A stretch of 64,000 nucleotides of DNA from Saprospiraceae bacterium (GTDB lineage Bacteria; Bacteroidota; Bacteroidia; Chitinophagales; Saprospiraceae), in assembly GCA_016714085.1 (NCBI GenBank), contig JADJNW010000004.1, positions 694,971 through 758,970 of the forward strand, read 5' to 3'. Below the pieces are notes generated by a model that worked only from the letters and a program-made list of their open reading frames with translations, did no database searches and was not told where the DNA came from. The position numbers were made by a program, and so were the translations under genes. This document shows positions 38,435-47,567 of the stretch, one piece after another; position 1 is the first letter of the stretch; each line of letters starts with the position of its first letter.

Positions 38435-38839
38435 ATGAAAAGCTATTATCTTATAATGATTCTATTTGTAATGATTGCTTGCGCAAATCAAAAAAATATG
38501 ATACAAACTTCATCCGGATTAAAATATCAGATTCTCAAAAAAGGTAACGGCCCAAGAACTCAAGCAGGGCAAGCGGTTTTAATTTATGAAACAACGACAT
38601 ATCTTGATGGTACAATATTATATTCAAATGAAAATACGAATAATCCAGTGAAAGTGCTGATCGGCGGGAATCAAGCTACAGCTGCTGTGGATGAAGGCTT
38701 GAGAGGAATGCGCGTCGGGGAAGTACGAAAATTAATTGCACCACCTTATTTAGTAAAAAGAAAAGAATATCCTGATAATGTATCACCCGATTCTACTTTG
38801 GTAATTAAAGTTATATTACATGAAATTTTACAAAAATAA
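38435..38839 (+). CDS. FKBP-type peptidyl-prolyl isomerase lipoprotein
   Basis: A 134-residue protein with a lipoprotein signal (LFVMIAC, lipobox Cys at about residue 16) and an FKBP domain: GLKYQILKKGNGPRTQAGQ, a YETTTYLDGTILYSN strand, DEGLRGMRVGEVRKLIAPPYL and DSTLVIKVILHEI. It would catalyse proline cis-trans isomerisation in the periplasm. Several canonical active-site aromatics are replaced, so activity may be weak. A strong terminator follows. Confidence 0.88.
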   Translation: MKSYYLIMILFVMIACANQKNMIQTSSGLKYQILKKGNGPRTQAGQAVLIYETTTYLDGTILYSNENTNNPVKVLIGGNQATAAVDEGLRGMRVGEVRKLIAPPYLVKRKEYPDNVSPDSTLVIKVILHEILQK

Positions 38840-38871
38840 TAAAATCGAAGAGCGTTATTTTATTTATGATG

Positions 38872-38906
38872 AAACCTGTAAGGCTTTTTAAAAACCTTAC
38901 AGGTTT
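38872..38906. terminator. bidirectional terminator between convergent genes
   Basis: AAACCTGTAAGG (38872-38883) pairs perfectly over 12 bp with CCTTACAGGTTT (38895-38906), with A-rich flank on one side and TCTTT on the other. It separates the FKBP gene from the convergent ABC-permease gene. Confidence 0.8.
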
Positions 38907-38917
38907 TCTTTAGAAAA

Positions 38918-41326
38918 TTATTCATACCGCAAGGATTCCACCGGATTGGTTCTTGCACTTCGCAACGTATGATAACTCACTGTTCCTAAAGCTATTATAA
39001 AAGCTATAATTCCACCAATTAAAAACACCAAAGGATTAATATCGATTCGATAAGCGAAATTTTCCAGCCATTGTTGCATCACCCAATACGTCAGCGGACT
39101 AAATATAACAAAGGCTATTATAATTAACACCATAAAGTTTTTAGATAATTGCATCATAATTTGCCCAACCGAAGCGCCCAAAATCTTGCGAATACCGATT
39201 TCTTTTACTTTCTTTTCTGTAATAATAGCAGACAAACCAAACAGCCCCATGCACGCAATAAAAATTGCCAGGATTGCCATGATCGTCACCACGGATTCCA
39301 TCTGCTGATCGGAACGATATAATTCTGCAAAATGCTCATCCAGAAACGAGTATTGAAAAGGCCAATCAGGCACCAAATTATTCCAAATGCGCTCTATATC
39401 ACCAATCGCTGCTTCTATATTATTACCATTAATTTTGACGGATAATTCTTCATAACCCCAGTCGGGATGCACCACCATCGCTAAAGTATTAATATCATAA
39501 TGTAAAGAATTAAAATTAAAATCTTCCACCACACCGATGATCGTGCCGAGCGAATCGTCGGGATACCAGGAGTGCCCGGCCGCAACGCCGACGGGGCTTT
39601 CCATATTCATTTCTTTAGCAAACGATTCATTAATCACAAATGCATAACCATTATCGGTGCTATAATCTTTTGAAAAACCGCGACCATCTTTTAATTTTAT
39701 ATCATAAACATCCAAATAATCATAATCCACATTTACATTACTTGGCGTTAATCCTTGTATCGTATCCGTTTTTAATTTAAAACCCCACTGATGAAAATTA
39801 TTGCCCAGGCGCTGTCCCGCTGCCGTCACGCCTTTCACGTTACTGCTTTTAAGCAATTCTGTTTTAAGCGTTTCAAATTTTTCATTTGCAGTTTGATTCA
39901 TATTTACTAATAAAATATGATCTTTATTTAGTCCAATATCTTTATTTTGCATATAATAAAGCTGCTGTACCACCACCAGCGTACTTACAATCATTGCAAT
40001 TGCCAGCCCAAATTGTAATATTACCAGCGAACTACTAAATACGGATTTCTGGCCTTTTACATCGCCACCTTTCAAAACTGTAATTGCATCATAAGAAGCT
40101 AAATAAAATGAAGGATAAACGCCCGCCAGGAAACCCAGTAAAACCGTGAGTCCGAATGCGCCCAACAACAAACCAGGATGCTCCAGGAAATAAAACATGG
40201 ATAATTGTCTGCCAATCAATTCATTAAGAAAAGGTGTAAATATTAAATTAATTATAATTGCAACTGCAAAAGCGAAAACGCCCAGCAGCACCGATTCAAA
40301 AGCAAATTGTGTAAATAACTGCGATTTGGAAACGCCAACGGATTTCTTCACGCCCACTTCTTTCCAGCGATGCGAAGCGCGCGCCGTTATTAAGTTCATA
40401 AAATTAACCGAAGCGATTAATAAAATAAAAATACCTACTAAAGCAAAAACATTTAAATAACTGCCATTAAATTTTCTATAATTTTGATAATCATGTTCAA
40501 TATTCATCGATGTCAAATGCACATCTGGCAAGCGTTGGAAATAAATTTTATAAAAATCATTTACATTCCTGGGGTCATCTTGACTTGGCGGCATATAGCG
40601 CGTCAGGAATTCCGGCATTTTCGCTTCAAACGCTTTGATATTAATATTTTGATCAAAAAGTAAATAAGTGACTAAAAAATTGCCGCCAAAACGATTATTA
40701 AAATCAGGATTTTGGCTGGTAACCGTTGCAATGGAAAGCAGTACTTCAAATTGTAAATGAGAATTTTCGGGTATATTTTTTATTACACCTGTAATTTTAT
40801 AAAGATCGGGACCCCATTTTAATGATTGACCGATTGGATTTTGATCACCAAAGAATTTTTTAGCAATATCCTCATTAATTACAATCGAAAAAGGCTCGTC
40901 GAGAGCGGTTGTGCGATCTCCGCCAAGCATTGGAAAATCGAACATTTCCAGGAAAGTACTATCCACCGACACCGTTTTTTCTACCAGCAGACGGTTCTCT
41001 CCCTTCTCAAAAAGCTGCTTGCCGCGCCCCCAAAAACGCGTAAAGCTTTGTATTTCAGGATAATCCTTGGCTATATTCGGCCCCATGCCGGGCATTGATA
41101 ATGCTACATTTTGCGTGTTCGTACCAGGAAAACTCTGCACTTCATCCAGCCGATAAATTTGATTTTTCTTGCTGTGAAAAGCGTCAAAACTCTTCTCTTC
41201 CTGGATAAATAAATAAATCAACAAACAAGCGGCAATGCCAAGCGCCAAACTAAAAATATTAATAAAAGACATGAGCTTTTGCTTGCGCGTATTGCGCAGG
41301 GCGAATTTCAGGTAGTTCCAGAGCAT
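38918..41326 (-). CDS. FtsX-like ABC transporter permease (MacB-type periplasmic core)
   Basis: An 802-residue permease in the Bacteroidota style: membrane helix near the start (MSFINIFSLALGIAACLLIYLF), a periplasmic MacB_PCD domain (FDAFHSKKNQIYRLDEVQ), FtsX helices (about 285-420), a second MacB_PCD domain and three closing helices (VVTIMAILAIFIACMGLFGL, VKEIGIRKILGASVGQIM). The duplicated layout is the form that pairs with a separate ATP-binding subunit, which is not present here. The substrate is unknown. The frame is intact, unlike many neighbours. Confidence 0.93.
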   Translation of the reverse strand: MLWNYLKFALRNTRKQKLMSFINIFSLALGIAACLLIYLFIQEEKSFDAFHSKKNQIYRLDEVQSFPGTNTQNVALSMPGMGPNIAKDYPEIQSFTRFWGRGKQLFEKGENRLLVEKTVSVDSTFLEMFDFPMLGGDRTTALDEPFSIVINEDIAKKFFGDQNPIGQSLKWGPDLYKITGVIKNIPENSHLQFEVLLSIATVTSQNPDFNNRFGGNFLVTYLLFDQNINIKAFEAKMPEFLTRYMPPSQDDPRNVNDFYKIYFQRLPDVHLTSMNIEHDYQNYRKFNGSYLNVFALVGIFILLIASVNFMNLITARASHRWKEVGVKKSVGVSKSQLFTQFAFESVLLGVFAFAVAIIINLIFTPFLNELIGRQLSMFYFLEHPGLLLGAFGLTVLLGFLAGVYPSFYLASYDAITVLKGGDVKGQKSVFSSSLVILQFGLAIAMIVSTLVVVQQLYYMQNKDIGLNKDHILLVNMNQTANEKFETLKTELLKSSNVKGVTAAGQRLGNNFHQWGFKLKTDTIQGLTPSNVNVDYDYLDVYDIKLKDGRGFSKDYSTDNGYAFVINESFAKEMNMESPVGVAAGHSWYPDDSLGTIIGVVEDFNFNSLHYDINTLAMVVHPDWGYEELSVKINGNNIEAAIGDIERIWNNLVPDWPFQYSFLDEHFAELYRSDQQMESVVTIMAILAIFIACMGLFGLSAIITEKKVKEIGIRKILGASVGQIMMQLSKNFMVLIIIAFVIFSPLTYWVMQQWLENFAYRIDINPLVFLIGGIIAFIIALGTVSYHTLRSARTNPVESLRYE

Positions 41327-41422
41327 TTTAGGTAGTTTTATTCTATAAATAGACTTTTACTAATCGAAATGGTTACATAGAAAGAGTGTTTTTGCAAGTT
41401 ATAGTTGCAAAATAAAAAATTT

Positions 41423-41430
41423 TACCTTTG
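41423..41430 (+). promoter_or_regulatory. -7 promoter element ahead of ftcD
   Basis: TACCTTTG matches TAnnTTTG 17 bases before the ATG at 41448. A matching -33 element at the right distance is not clear, so this is a partial promoter call. Confidence 0.4.
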
Positions 41431-41447
41431 TCCGCAAACCTTAATCA

Positions 41448-43107
41448 ATGACCAATCCAGTATTAATCGAATGCGTACCCAACTTCAGCGAAGGACGCGA
41501 TCTGGCTGTTATTCAACAAATTACAGATGCTATAAAATCCGTAGATGACGTTCAGCTATTAGATGTCGATCCTGGCAAAGCGACGAATCGCACCGTTGTG
41601 ACTTTTGTCGGTACGCCGGAAGCCATTATTGAAGCGGCTTTTCGAGGCATTCAAAAAGCAGCGGAATTGATCGATATGAGCCAGCACAAAGGCGAGCACC
41701 CGCGCATGGGCGCGACCGATGTCTGTCCGCTGATTCCGATTTCAGGCATTTCGATGGAAGAGACCGTGCAATGGGCGCATCGACTCGCCAAGCGCGTAGG
41801 GGAGGAGTTGAATATTCCCATTTATATGTATGAAAATGCTGCGACTAAGCCCGAGCGTCAAAATCTTGCCGACATCCGAAAAGGAGAATACGAAGCCTTG
41901 CCCGATAAATTGAAAAAACCAGAATGGAAGCCTGACTACGGCCCTGCACAATTTAATGCAAAAGCAGGCGCGACGGTCATTGGGGCGCGGGATTTTCTCA
42001 TTGCATATAATGTGAATTTGAATACAACTTCGTCGCGGGCGCGCGAATGCGGTGGCGTTTGATGTGCGAGAACAAGGGAGACTGGGGGACAAGGGGACGG
42101 GAGACCGCGTGAGGATACCAGGTACTTTGAAATTTGTGAAAGGGATTGGTTGGTATATTGAAGAATATGGCATTGCCCAGGTTTCGATGAACTTGACCAA
42201 TATTCGGGAAACGCCGATTCATCTTGCTTTTGAGGAATGTTGCAAAAGTGCGGAACGCCGAGGTATGCGCGTCACAGGCTCAGAATTGGTGGGCATGATT
42301 CCATTGCAAGCTATGCTGGAGGCCGGGAAATATTTTTTGCGAAAGCAGCAACGTTCATTGGGCGCTTCGGAAGAAGAAATTATCAAAATTGCAGTAAAAT
42401 CAATGGGTTTGGACGAGTTGACCCCTTTTGATCCCAATCAAAAAATTATTGAATATAAACTCCAGGATAAAAGCAAAACTCCACTTATTCACTTGACATT
42501 AAAAGCATTTTCTAACGAGACCGCTTCCGAAAGTGTCGCGCCTGGTGGCGGTTCAACGGCCGCTTATGTCGGCGCGTTGGGCGCTTCTTTGGGTACGATG
42601 GTTGCCAATTTATCTTCGCATAAGCGCGGCTGGGACGAGCGTTGGGCATTTTTTTCCGATTGGGCGGAGAAGGGGCAAGCCATTAAAGATGAATTGCTTC
42701 GACTCGTAGATGAAGATACCAAAGCATTTAACCAAATTCTGGAGGCATTTCGCTTACCAAAAGGCACGGATGAAGAGAAAACCAATCGCAAGCAAGCCAT
42801 TCAGGATGCCACCAAATTCGCCATCGAAGTGCCCTTTAAAACTTTAGAATTAGCTTTCCAATCATTTGATTTACTGAAAGTGATGGCGCAAGAAGGTAAC
42901 CCGAATTCCGCTTCGGATGCTGGGGTAGGGGCGTTGTGTGCACGAGCAGCGGTGCATGGCGCTTTGCTTAATGTACAAACCAATGTTTCCGGCTTAGATG
43001 ATAAAAATTTTGCAAATGATATTTTGCAAAAAGCAATAAAAATGGCGCAGCAGGCAGATGAATGGGAACAAGAAATTTTAGGAATTGCTCGATCCAAAAT
43101 GCAATAA
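41448..43107 (+). CDS. ftcD: glutamate formimidoyltransferase / formimidoyl-THF cyclodeaminase (frameshifted)
   Basis: A protein of about 550 residues with both activities of folate-linked histidine degradation. The N-terminal formiminotransferase carries IECVPNFSEGRD, HKGEHPRMGATDVCPLIP and IAYNVNLNTTS. The C-terminal cyclodeaminase carries SVAPGGGSTAAYVGALGASL and NSASDAGVGALCARAA. A base error near 42043 separates them: the first frame ends at 42062, and the correct reading RRANAVAFDVREQGR leads into the second frame. A short charged insertion (GRLGDKGTGDRVR) replaces the usual loop before IPGTLKFVKGIGWYIEEYG. No other hut gene is in the window. Confidence 0.93.
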
Positions 43108-43216
43108 AATATCCCCCAAATCGCGGGATTTGAGATTTCTATCTATTTTGGAAATTGCTTCGCAGATTTGCAGGAGCTAAAGAAATCTGTTTTTCTCATT
43201 CAAAACCTGACTCTCC

Positions 43217-46200
43217 ATGAAAAGTTTATTTACAATTTTATTTTTATCGCTGGTAATCAATCTGTTACAAGCACAGCCCGGCGATGTTTATTGTGCCTCA
43301 CACCCAACTTTAACCCCTGATGCTCAAGCGATTATTTTTGCTTATGAAGGCGATCTTTGGCGTGTAAATACCAATGGTGGTATGGCTTCGCGCCTGACCG
43401 CGATGGAAGGGAACGAAACCTATCCGCGCGTGTCGCCCGATGGGAAATGGATTGCGTTTACCAGTTCGCAGTACACCAGCCAGGATGTATTTGTGATGCC
43501 CACAGAAGGTGGCGAGATTCGTCAATTGACTTGCCATGAAGCCTTTGATCAAGTGGATAGCTGGTCTTGGGATTCCAAATTCATTTATTTTACTTCCAAT
43601 CGTTATAATCGTAATTCGGCTTATAAAGTTGCCCTCGAAGGCGGTACGCCGATGCGCATATTCGGCAATTATTTCAATACCGTGCACACCGTAGTGGAAG
43701 CGCCGAATGGGGAAATTTTCTTCAATGAAACCTGGGAAAGCCGCAGCAGCGCTAATCGCAAGCGCTATAAAGGTGCTTACAATCCTGATATTCAATCTTA
43801 CAATCCGAAAACCAAAGAATTCAAGGTTTATACCGATTGGATCGGCAAGGATTTTTGGTACACGATCGACCGAAAGGGCAGTGTTTACTTCGTTTCTGAC
43901 GAGGCTAACGGTGAGTATAATTTATACGAATTGGATGGCAATAAGAAAAAGCAGTTGACCAAGTTTGAAACGTCGATCAAAATACCGCAGATAAGCGCTA
44001 ATGGCGACAAGATTGTTTTTGAAAAAGATTATCAATTATGGATATATGATGTAAAATCGAAGCGTAGCGAAAAAGTTAAAGTGCAAATTTTTGATAATGA
44101 AACTTTAGCAAAAACGCAAGATTTTCAGGTAAAAACAAATATAGAAAACTTTGATGTATCACCTGATGGTAAAAAACTCGCATTTGTATCGCGCGGAAAA
44201 TTATTTGCTGCTGATATAAAAGGCCAGTTTGTGCAAATATTGCCGACCAATTCGCGCGGTAGAGTACTGGAAGTCAGTTGGTTATCGGATAATAAAACTT
44301 TAATTTATAATATGACCAATGCCAATGGTTATAGCAATTGGTTTTCGATTGCCGCCGACGGCTCCGCTGCTGAAAAGCAAATCACCAATGTAAATAAGAA
44401 TGATCGCCAAATGGTGCTGAATCATAATCGCAGTAAGGGTGTCTATATCAGCGGACGCGACGAAGTGCGGCTGATGGATTTGAAAAATATGATGACAGAG
44501 CTATTGGTCAAGGATGAAATCTGGGGATATCAAAATCCGACGCCGAGTTTTTCGCCCGATGGTGAATATGTCATGTTTACCGCGCATCGCAATTTCGAGC
44601 AGGATATTTTTGTATATCATTTGAAAAGCAAAACCACTACAAACCTTACCAATACTGGCGTTACCGAAACCAATCCTTTCTGGTCGCCCGATGGTAAATC
44701 GATTTATTTTGTAAGCAATCGCCTGAAAGCATCTTATCCTTACGGCAACGCGGATGCGAAGATTTATAAAATGCCTTTGGAAAAAATGGATGACCCTTAC
44801 AAAAGCGCGAAATACGAGGATTTATTCGTGGCAGATTCTCTGAAAAAGAAAGAAGAAAAGAAGGATTCGGTAAAAATTGTAACGCCTGCAAGTATTAATC
44901 CAGAGGGTTTGATGCGACAATTGGAGCAGGTGAGCCCTAATTTCGGCACGCAGGCCGCGGTGTATATCACTCAAAAAGACGAAAAAACAACTGTCATTTT
45001 TACTTCCAACCACGATGAAGGGCGCTTCAATTGGTGGAAAGTGACTTATGAGCCTTTTGAAAATCCCAAAACCGAGAAAATCGAGGGCGCAAGCACTGGC
45101 GGCATTAGTATTGTTGAGTCTTCGGGCAAAATGTATGCTTTGATTAATGGAGACATTTGTACGGTGAATCTGGATGGCAAGAAGGTTGAAAAGATTGACA
45201 TTTCTTACACTTTTCGTAAGAACTTGGCGGATGAATTCACTCAAATGTTTTATGAAACCTGGGCCAATATGGAAGAGAATTTCTATAACGAAACCTTCCA
45301 CGGCACAGACTGGGCAGGCATGAAGCAACGCTACGCTGCGCTATTGCCACATTTGGATTCGCGTTCGGATCTTCGGGTGCTTATCAACGATATGCTCGGC
45401 GAGTTGAATTCTTCGCATTTGGGTTTTAATTCTTCTGGACAGGAGGAAAATATTTTCTACAAAACCCGCACCGCAGAAACAGGAATTATTTTTAAAGAAG
45501 ATGCACCTTACACGGTACAATACATTGTTAATAATAGCGCTGCCGACAAAAAAGACAAGGATATCCGCGCTGGCGATGTACTTGCAAAAGCGAACGGAAC
45601 GCCTGTCAATCCTGCGATTGGGCGAGAATTTTATTTTACACAACCTTCTTTGGATGAGGAATTGAGTCTTACATTTAAAAGAGGCAGCGAGGAATACACT
45701 GTAAAAATCCACCCACAGAGTTATGGTTCTCTAAATAATTTATTATATGATGAATGGATTGATAATAATCAGCGCATTGTAGATGAAAAGGGCAAGAAAC
45801 GCGTCGCTTATGCACCTATGCGGCATATGGGCGGCGGCGAATTGAATAGTTTCCTGATCGATATGACCAACGAAGCCTACCAGCGCGAAGGCTTGATCCT
45901 GGATTTGCGTTTTAATACAGGCGGTAATGTACACGACGATGTGCTGCGCTTCCTGAGTCAGCGCCCTTACTTGAAATGGAAATACCGCGAAGGCGCTTTT
46001 ACATTACAATCCAACTTCGCGCCTGCGGCCAGCCCAATGGTGTTGTTGGTCAACGAGCAATCCTTGAGCGATGCGGAGATGACAGCTACTGGCTTCAAAC
46101 ATCTGGGCTTGGGCAAAATCGTTGGTACGGAGACTTATCGTTGGATTATCTTTACTTCCGGCAAAGGCTTGGTGGATGGTTCATTCTATCGCCTGCCATC

Positions 46201-46351
46201 CTGGGGCTGTTATACTTTGGATGGCAAAAACATAGAACAAGAAGGCGTGAAGCCTGATATTTTTGTAAAAACGACTTTCAAAGATAGACTCGAAGGACGC
46301 GACCCGCAATTGGATCGTGCGATTGAAGAAGTGATGAAAGGATTGAAATGA
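43217..46351 (+). CDS. tricorn protease homologue (S41 family)
   Basis: A 1,044-residue secreted protein with a signal peptide (cleavage near LLQAQ). Two beta-propellers of WD40/PD40-like repeats follow (SRLTAMEGNETYPRVSPDGK, NTGVTETNPFWSPDGKSIYF). A helical bundle, a PDZ domain (DIRAGDVLAKANGTPV) and an S41 catalytic domain complete the protein. The catalytic elements are the His in ELNSSHLGFN, the DLRFNTGGNVHDD strand and the Ser-Asp in NEQSLSDAEMTATGF, all matching tricorn. It is predicted to trim peptides in the periplasm. The frame is intact over 3.1 kb, and the gene ends before a strong terminator. Confidence 0.94.
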   Translation: MKSLFTILFLSLVINLLQAQPGDVYCASHPTLTPDAQAIIFAYEGDLWRVNTNGGMASRLTAMEGNETYPRVSPDGKWIAFTSSQYTSQDVFVMPTEGGEIRQLTCHEAFDQVDSWSWDSKFIYFTSNRYNRNSAYKVALEGGTPMRIFGNYFNTVHTVVEAPNGEIFFNETWESRSSANRKRYKGAYNPDIQSYNPKTKEFKVYTDWIGKDFWYTIDRKGSVYFVSDEANGEYNLYELDGNKKKQLTKFETSIKIPQISANGDKIVFEKDYQLWIYDVKSKRSEKVKVQIFDNETLAKTQDFQVKTNIENFDVSPDGKKLAFVSRGKLFAADIKGQFVQILPTNSRGRVLEVSWLSDNKTLIYNMTNANGYSNWFSIAADGSAAEKQITNVNKNDRQMVLNHNRSKGVYISGRDEVRLMDLKNMMTELLVKDEIWGYQNPTPSFSPDGEYVMFTAHRNFEQDIFVYHLKSKTTTNLTNTGVTETNPFWSPDGKSIYFVSNRLKASYPYGNADAKIYKMPLEKMDDPYKSAKYEDLFVADSLKKKEEKKDSVKIVTPASINPEGLMRQLEQVSPNFGTQAAVYITQKDEKTTVIFTSNHDEGRFNWWKVTYEPFENPKTEKIEGASTGGISIVESSGKMYALINGDICTVNLDGKKVEKIDISYTFRKNLADEFTQMFYETWANMEENFYNETFHGTDWAGMKQRYAALLPHLDSRSDLRVLINDMLGELNSSHLGFNSSGQEENIFYKTRTAETGIIFKEDAPYTVQYIVNNSAADKKDKDIRAGDVLAKANGTPVNPAIGREFYFTQPSLDEELSLTFKRGSEEYTVKIHPQSYGSLNNLLYDEWIDNNQRIVDEKGKKRVAYAPMRHMGGGELNSFLIDMTNEAYQREGLILDLRFNTGGNVHDDVLRFLSQRPYLKWKYREGAFTLQSNFAPAASPMVLLVNEQSLSDAEMTATGFKHLGLGKIVGTETYRWIIFTSGKGLVDGSFYRLPSWGCYTLDGKNIEQEGVKPDIFVKTTFKDRLEGRDPQLDRAIEEVMKGLK

Positions 46352-46384
46352 TGTAAATAAAAAGTAAAAGTTAATAAAAGAATC

Positions 46385-46417
46385 AGGCATCTTGATATAA
46401 TATCAGGATGCCTTTTA
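46385..46417 (+). terminator. terminator of the tricorn gene
   Basis: AGGCATC and TGATA (46385-46396) pair with TATCA and GATGCCT (46401-46413) with one mismatch, and TTTT follows on the plus strand. Confidence 0.82.
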
Positions 46418-46429
46418 ATTTCTTGTAAA

Positions 46430-46458
46430 GAGCCTTACATAATTGGTATGTAAGGCTC
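46430..46458. terminator. second hairpin, probably serving the convergent gene
   Basis: GAGCCTTACATA (46430-46441) pairs perfectly with TATGTAAGGCTC (46447-46458) with a 5-base loop. It lies 38 bases beyond the stop of the minus-strand membrane gene. Confidence 0.65.
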
Positions 46459-46495
46459 AACAAGTGGTGTATTGAATTATAAAAAAACGCGGATA

Positions 46496-46903
46496 TTACT
46501 TCACTTTACCCAAAACCCAACCAATCACGCCGCCTGCGAGTGCGCCAACTGCCGTATTGCCAAGAATATCAAAAACCATCATTTGGACATTCATTCCGGT
46601 AAATGTGGCGAACATCCACATATCAAACCAAAAGATGAGTAAAAATGAAATCCAGGCTGCGGCAGTGAGACCTCCCTTGAAAGTACTGATCCCGAATTTG
46701 TTAAGTATTAGAGAATACATTAAAGCCATTGCAATATTCGCAAATACAATAAACTGCATGGGCGGCACCGGATGAGCGCAGGCTTCAAATGCTTTCATAA
46801 ATTCCGCCATCGGCGCTGCTAAAAGGACTCCAAAAATAAGTCCGCCTAATAAAAAGAGCGTTACAGCACCTGCTAATGTTGAGAGAATAATTTTCTTTGT
46901 CAT
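46496..46903 (-). CDS. four-helix membrane protein of unknown function
   Basis: A 135-residue protein with four predicted helices: residues about 5-30 (ILSTLAGAVTLFLLGGLIFGVLL), 48-70, 78-100 (TAAAWISFLLIFWFDMWMF) and 108-133 (TAVGALAGGVIGWVLGKV). The Gly/Ala-rich last helix and AAPMAEFMKAFEAC loop are conserved-looking but not diagnostic. It lies 31 bases after the SnoaL-like gene on the same strand and is likely co-transcribed with it. Confidence 0.7.
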   Translation of the reverse strand: MTKKIILSTLAGAVTLFLLGGLIFGVLLAAPMAEFMKAFEACAHPVPPMQFIVFANIAMALMYSLILNKFGISTFKGGLTAAAWISFLLIFWFDMWMFATFTGMNVQMMVFDILGNTAVGALAGGVIGWVLGKVK

Positions 46904-46934
46904 GATTATAACGAGTTTAGTTATTTTAATAAAA

Positions 46935-47417
46935 TTATTTCACTTCCATGATTTGGCTCATCATCACCATTGGATCCTGAACGCCCCAACCGGCTTTGAT
47001 TTTTCCCGTATCATCAAATTCGTAAATATTTACATCCTTGAAAGAGAAAGATTTATTAGTGGCTTTCATCCCCATGAAGTCATTTTTAAAGGTGCCACTC
47101 ATCTCTAATTCTACCCAAACCATATTGCCTTCTGCTACAGCACGTAAAACTTTCCAATTCAAATCTGGAAATGCAGCTACAAATTGATTGGCATTTTCAC
47201 CTACGGCTGTTTTACCTTTTACAGGCTCTGGTCCCATGCTGTAGTCAATATAATCATCAGCGAGTAAATCAATCCATTCTTTTAGATCATGTGATTGATT
47301 GTATTTTTCATAGGCTTTTAAAACAACTGCTTTATTTTTTGCAGGTGTTTGTGCCTGAATACCAATTGTTAAAAAAGAAAAAAACAGAATAATGCTTAAA
47401 ATTTTAAGTGTTCTCAT
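46935..47417 (-). CDS. SnoaL/NTF2-like protein, exported
   Basis: A 160-residue protein with a signal peptide (cleavage near GIQAQT) and an NTF2-like fold of the SnoaL type: AYEKYNQSHDLKEWIDLLADDYIDY, VAAFPDLNWKVLRAVAEGNMVWVELEMSGTF and FKDVNIYEFDDTGKI. The fold binds small hydrophobic ligands or catalyses cyclisation or isomerisation; the substrate is not deducible. It is the first gene of a probable two-gene unit with the membrane protein at 46496. Confidence 0.85.
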   Translation of the reverse strand: MRTLKILSIILFFSFLTIGIQAQTPAKNKAVVLKAYEKYNQSHDLKEWIDLLADDYIDYSMGPEPVKGKTAVGENANQFVAAFPDLNWKVLRAVAEGNMVWVELEMSGTFKNDFMGMKATNKSFSFKDVNIYEFDDTGKIKAGWGVQDPMVMMSQIMEVK

Positions 47418-47567
47418 TGTAAATGATTTTTTAATTTTTAGTAAATGTTTTTTGTTAATTATTATACCGCAAAGTTATACACTCAAGCACCCCTGTCGCA
47501 TCGGTATATTTTTGTAAAATCACTACGCAGATTTGCGTATTTTTAAGCATTTATAATTTGAATCGGT